A DNA stretch of 64,000 nt from Bedellia somnulentella (taxonomy: Eukaryota; Arthropoda; Insecta; Lepidoptera; Bedelliidae). Position numbers and translations under genes: made by a program. Under the pieces are notes generated by a model that did no database searches, was not told where the DNA came from, and saw nothing but the letters and a program-made list of their open reading frames with translations. Shown in pieces: positions 61,427 to 64,000 of this stretch (positions within the stretch are counted from its first letter, which is position 1; every line of letters begins with the position of its first letter). Location of the stretch: contig OY755172.1 in NCBI GenBank assembly GCA_963576735.1, positions 2,480,001 to 2,544,000 of the forward strand. Reading direction: 5' to 3'.

Positions 61427-62550
61427 ATTATTCGTTAGCTTTGTTATTAAAGGAAAGAAAAATTTCGACACTGGCGGGGTTCGAACCCGCGACCTTCGGG
61501 TATACGCCCCCGTCGCTCTGCCAACTGAGCCACAGTGTCAGTTGGCATCCAGCGCGAAATTTCTCTATCCTTTGTTTCTTTTTTACACGTTCAAGTAGTG
61601 TTTGCGTTTCCTACCTCCGAATTTTTAACTAATTCGGACGGCCACTTGTCTATCTTCGGAGGTAGGAAACGCAAACACTACTTGAACGTGTAAAAAAGAA
61701 ACAAAGGATAGAGAAATTTCGCGCTGGATGCCAACTGACACTGTGGCTCAGTTGGCAGAGCGACGGGGGCGTATACCCGAAGGTCGCGGGTTCGAACCCC
61801 GCCAGTGTCGAAATTTTTCGTTCCTTTAATAACATCTTTTTTTTTTTGTTATGAGTAATAATCCCCACATGAGGAATTCATGTCAAAAAACATTAAATTA
61901 TGTGATAGTTAGGCGTTTCCAACATTTGCATTCTATCTGAAAAGATAGACAAGTGGCCGTCCGAATTAGTTAAAAATTCGGAGGTAGGAAACGCAAACAC
62001 TACTTGAACGTGTAAAAAAGAAACAAAGGATAGAGAAATTTCGCGCTGGATGCCAACTGACACTGTGGCTCAGTTGGCAGAGCGACGGGGGCGTATACCC
62101 GAAGGTCGCGGGTTCGAACCCCGCCAGTGTCGAAATTTTTCTTTCCTTTAATAACATCTTTTTTTTTTTTTATGAGTAATAATCCCCACATGAGGAATTC
62201 ATGTCAAAAAACATTAAATTATGTGATAGTTAGGCGTTTCCAACATTTGCATTCTATCTGAAAAGATAGACAAGTGGACGTCCGAATTAGTTAAAAATTC
62301 GGAGGTAGGAAACGCAAACACTACTTGAACGTGTAAAAAAGAAACAAAGGATAGAGAAATTTCGCGCTGGATGCCAACTGACACTGTGGCTCAGTTGGCA
62401 GAGCGACGGGGGCGTATACCCGAAGGTCGCGGGTTCGAACCCCGCCAGTGTCGAAATTTTTCTTTCCTTTAATAACATCTTTTTTTTTATGAGTAATAAT
62501 CCCCACATGAGGAATTCATGTCAAAAAACATTAAATTATTCGTTAGCTTT
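61427..62550. mobile_element. Multimeric tRNA-like retroposon: one inverted and three direct units, 16-bp TSD
   Basis: ATTATTCGTTAGCTTT occurs at 61427-61442 and again at 62535-62550, exactly bounding the block. Inside are four copies of one unit. The first is on the minus strand (61443-61619). Three follow on the plus strand with a period of 321-322 bp, judged by the tRNA-like segments at 61737-61809, 62059-62131 and 62380-62452; the inverted one is at 61467-61539. Unit order is: hairpin CTATCTgaaaAGATAG, CCGAATTAGTTAAAAATTCGG-type hairpin, AGTGTTTGCGTTTCC complement, tRNA-like segment, TTTCTTTCCTTTAATAAC, T-run, AATAATCCCCACATGAGG. The copies are nearly identical. The block is in ODAD3 intron 3. 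Confidence 0.85.
61737..61809 (+). tRNA. tRNA-like sequence, probably not a functional tRNA (one of four in the block)
   Basis: 73 nt fold as a cloverleaf: acceptor GACACTG/CAGTGTC (7 of 7 pairs), D stem GCTC/GAGC, and T arm GCGGG-TTCGAAC-CCCGC (perfect). The anticodon arm is wrong: CGGG/CCCG closes an 8-nt loop GGCGTATA without U33, so no anticodon can be assigned. The A and B boxes (TGGCTCAGTTGG, GGTTCGAACCC) are excellent, so pol III transcription is plausible. The same sequence recurs at 62059-62131, 62380-62452 and, inverted, 61467-61539. Confidence 0.55.
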
Positions 62551-62725
62551 TTTATGTCAGCTTTAAAAGCACGAACCCGTTTGGCAACCCTGGTGTCGTA
62601 ATAGGCGGCTTAGGGTTATAGGACTTCTTGAGTAATTTTTGGGCGATATGGATTTCCTTACTGAGCTTCCAAGAATAGCTGACGAATTTCTATTCTGTAG
62701 TTTTTGCTACCTCTGCTGCTATGGT
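62550..62725 (+). mobile_element. Tail-sharing SINE, degenerate
   Basis: Weak but ordered matches: TAATAGGCGGCTTAGGGTTA, TAATTTTTGGGCGATATGG, CTGACGAATTTCTATTCTGT, TTTTTGCTACC. No tail remains. Confidence 0.45.
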
Positions 62726-62838
62726 GTATAGTACCTAGTTGTTATAAGAAACGTGTTCATAATAACAGTACTTAGTATTGCTTAGTATCTCTATGTCAAA
62801 GCTATCTTTCTATGTTAATATAAAAACGTTATTTTCAG

Positions 62839-62927
62839 CGCGCATCACATCTTGAAAATGAAATTCATAAGGTTCTAGTTCAGTGGAATGAAGCTGAGTT
62901 GGTTAAGAAGAAATACGCTTATATACG
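62839..62927 (+). CDS. ODAD3: ODAD3/CCDC151, exon 4
   Basis: Acceptor attttcag and donor CG then gttggt; 29 codons plus two bases. The peptide RASHLENEIHKVLVQWNEAE followed by LVKKKYAYI matches the CCDC151 block in which a 'LEN-x-hydrophobic-x-K' helix is followed by 'x-EAE' and a Tyr-x-x-Ile segment. It is too short to appear as an independent open frame, but phase and protein context support it. The intron before it (60738-62838) is 2.1 kb, almost all repeats. Confidence 0.8.
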
Positions 62928-63081
62928 GTTGGTTTATATTTTATTATTTAGTATTATTAGTGTTAGTATAAGACTGGAAAGCCCACAAGGAATGGCAGAG
63001 ATGATAATATTTACTTTTGAACATCACGCGACTTTTAATTACCCTCTCATTTCAATTTACAATAATGGTATATTTTAACCT

Positions 63082-63275
63082 GTGTAGTTTCGGCTAAGAA
63101 CAGCACTAATTTATTTCGTTGGGTGTCGTAAGAGGAGACTAAGGGTTGTGGGGTATTAAGTGATTTTGAGGCGATTAATCTGAAGACACCGATTAACAAC
63201 CATCCCTTATTTTAAAATATTTTCTCCACTAAACTCCCAAAATTACTTTAACAATTTCCAATTCTCTGGTGAATG
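63082..63275 (+). mobile_element. Tail-sharing SINE, degenerate
   Basis: Ordered matches to the family: GTGTAGTTTCGGCTAAGAAC, GTGTCGTAAGAGGAGACTAA, GAGGCGATTAATCTGAAGAC, TTTTCTCCACTAAACTCCC. The tail is missing. It is an old copy in ODAD3 intron 4. Confidence 0.5.
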
Positions 63276-63500
63276 GTAAAAGTCGGGAGGTAAATATTCA
63301 TTATCAAAAAATACATATTTTATGTAGTAATCAAAGCCATCTTACATATCCCTAAAATTAATATTGAATTGCATTTTTACTCAATAATTCTACGCGCCTT
63401 TTGCTGTTTTATATACCCATATCCCTGAAACTAATTGTTTTACTTTAATATTGACTTACACTTAATTTATCTTTGTTCTTTTCTTTTTATGTGATCCCAG

Positions 63501-63597
63501 GAAAGCATTGATAGAAGATGCTGTTAAGTTCGACAGTTCTTTGGATCAAGTCAACGAACTCCTGCGGAAACAAGGGGATGAGATTGCCAAACTGGAG
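63501..63597 (+). CDS. ODAD3: ODAD3/CCDC151, exon 5 (gene continues beyond window)
   Basis: Acceptor gatcccag and donor GAG then gtatta. The first base completes the Arg codon split at 62927, followed by 32 codons beginning KALIEDAVKFDSSLDQVNEL and ending EIAKLE, another heptad-rich segment. In the family this is the 'L-x-E-x-x-x-F-x-x-x-L-D' helix. The exon ends in phase 0, and no stop or terminal exon is seen to 64000. The gene is therefore truncated by the window edge; human ODAD3 is roughly 600 residues. Confidence 0.8.
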
Positions 63598-63679
63598 GTA
63601 TTAATACTTTTCAATACAAAGTTATTTACTTGCTCTTAGGATAAGATAAGATGAGAAACACATTCGTTCTTTGCTACAT

Positions 63680-63800
63680 ATATAGAGCCAATGTGAATGG
63701 GATCGTTAGTAGAGGACGGCCTCGTAAAACGTTTCTAGATTAGATAGAAAACGTTCTTATAAAAGCGGGGGTCCGAAGTGAGAAGAATAAAAATAGGTAA
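63680..63800 (+). mobile_element. RTE-like LINE fragment
   Basis: Short match from TATATAGAGCCAATGTGAAT through TTAGTAGAGGACGGCCTCG and AAAGCGGGGGTCCGAAGTGA to AAGAATAAAAATAG. It has an in-frame stop and lacks the 3' tail. It lies just after ODAD3 exon 5. Confidence 0.7.
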
Positions 63801-64000
63801 AAAAACTTTTTAAGTTAAACGGTTTTATTATTAACATACAGAGCAATGTTTAAGATAAATGTACTAAAAACCTAAATAATAATAAAATAGATACAGTCGT
63901 GGGAATTATATACATATGCATAGACTAGACTAAAATAAAACCGTGGGGTACGTCAATTCATAGTGTTGAGCGAGTAGTACTTTTATCATATGTTTTGTCG

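Noticed and set aside
61420..62508. Repeated small open frames containing GFEPATFGYTPPSLCQLSHS
   Set aside because: They are translations of the complement of the tRNA-like sequence (D and T arms), a frequent false protein in repeat-rich genomes.

Overview
The window is AT-rich, intron-rich eukaryotic DNA dense in short retroposons, most likely from an arthropod. The repeat style and the EGF-1 sequence suggest a moth or butterfly, but that is inference. Almost all of it is non-coding. Reading splice sites and phases by hand gives two host genes in divergent orientation. On the minus strand, a signal-peptide exon (54794-54890) and a 79-bp exon carrying the start of an EGF-like repeat (17269-17347) join in phase and look like exons 1 and 2 of Notch. 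If so, about 48 kb of the window is Notch intron 1 (37 kb) and part of intron 2. On the plus strand, five in-phase exons from 56544 to 63597 encode the N-terminal 224 codons of a coiled-coil protein that I identify as ODAD3/CCDC151 (outer dynein arm docking). It continues off the right edge.

Layout: 1-17268 is Notch intron 2, mostly unique AT-rich DNA with some GC-rich islands, a LINE insertion, a SINE fragment and a large hairpin insertion. 17348-54793 is Notch intron 1. It contains three SINE families, LINE pieces and one complete PIF/Harbinger transposon (39403-45923, CTG target duplication). That element has two convergent genes: an intact five-exon Myb/SANT-like gene, and a five-exon HARBI1-like transposase with one frameshift. 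It has itself been invaded by a SINE, a LINE and a nine-copy ~121-bp tandem repeat. 54891-56543 is the divergent intergenic region. 56544-64000 is ODAD3, whose introns are packed with repeats, including a 5'-truncated RTE-like LINE starting about ten bases after the first splice donor.

The most unusual material is in the retroposons. A ~321-bp repeat unit carrying a central tRNA-like sequence is present as one inverted plus three direct copies, and this whole 1.1-kb block lies between perfect 16-bp direct repeats (61427-62550). This suggests insertion of a multimeric RNA in one event. The same inverted-5'-segment structure with target duplications is seen in at least four other insertions from three families (11.5, 43.5, 50.5 and 60.2 kb). 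A ~245-bp SINE-like family shares its 3' tail with the RTE-like LINE, which suggests it borrows that LINE's machinery.

All exon and repeat boundaries were read by eye without alignment tools. Individual coordinates may be off by a base or two, and family names rest on recognised motifs, not on searches.
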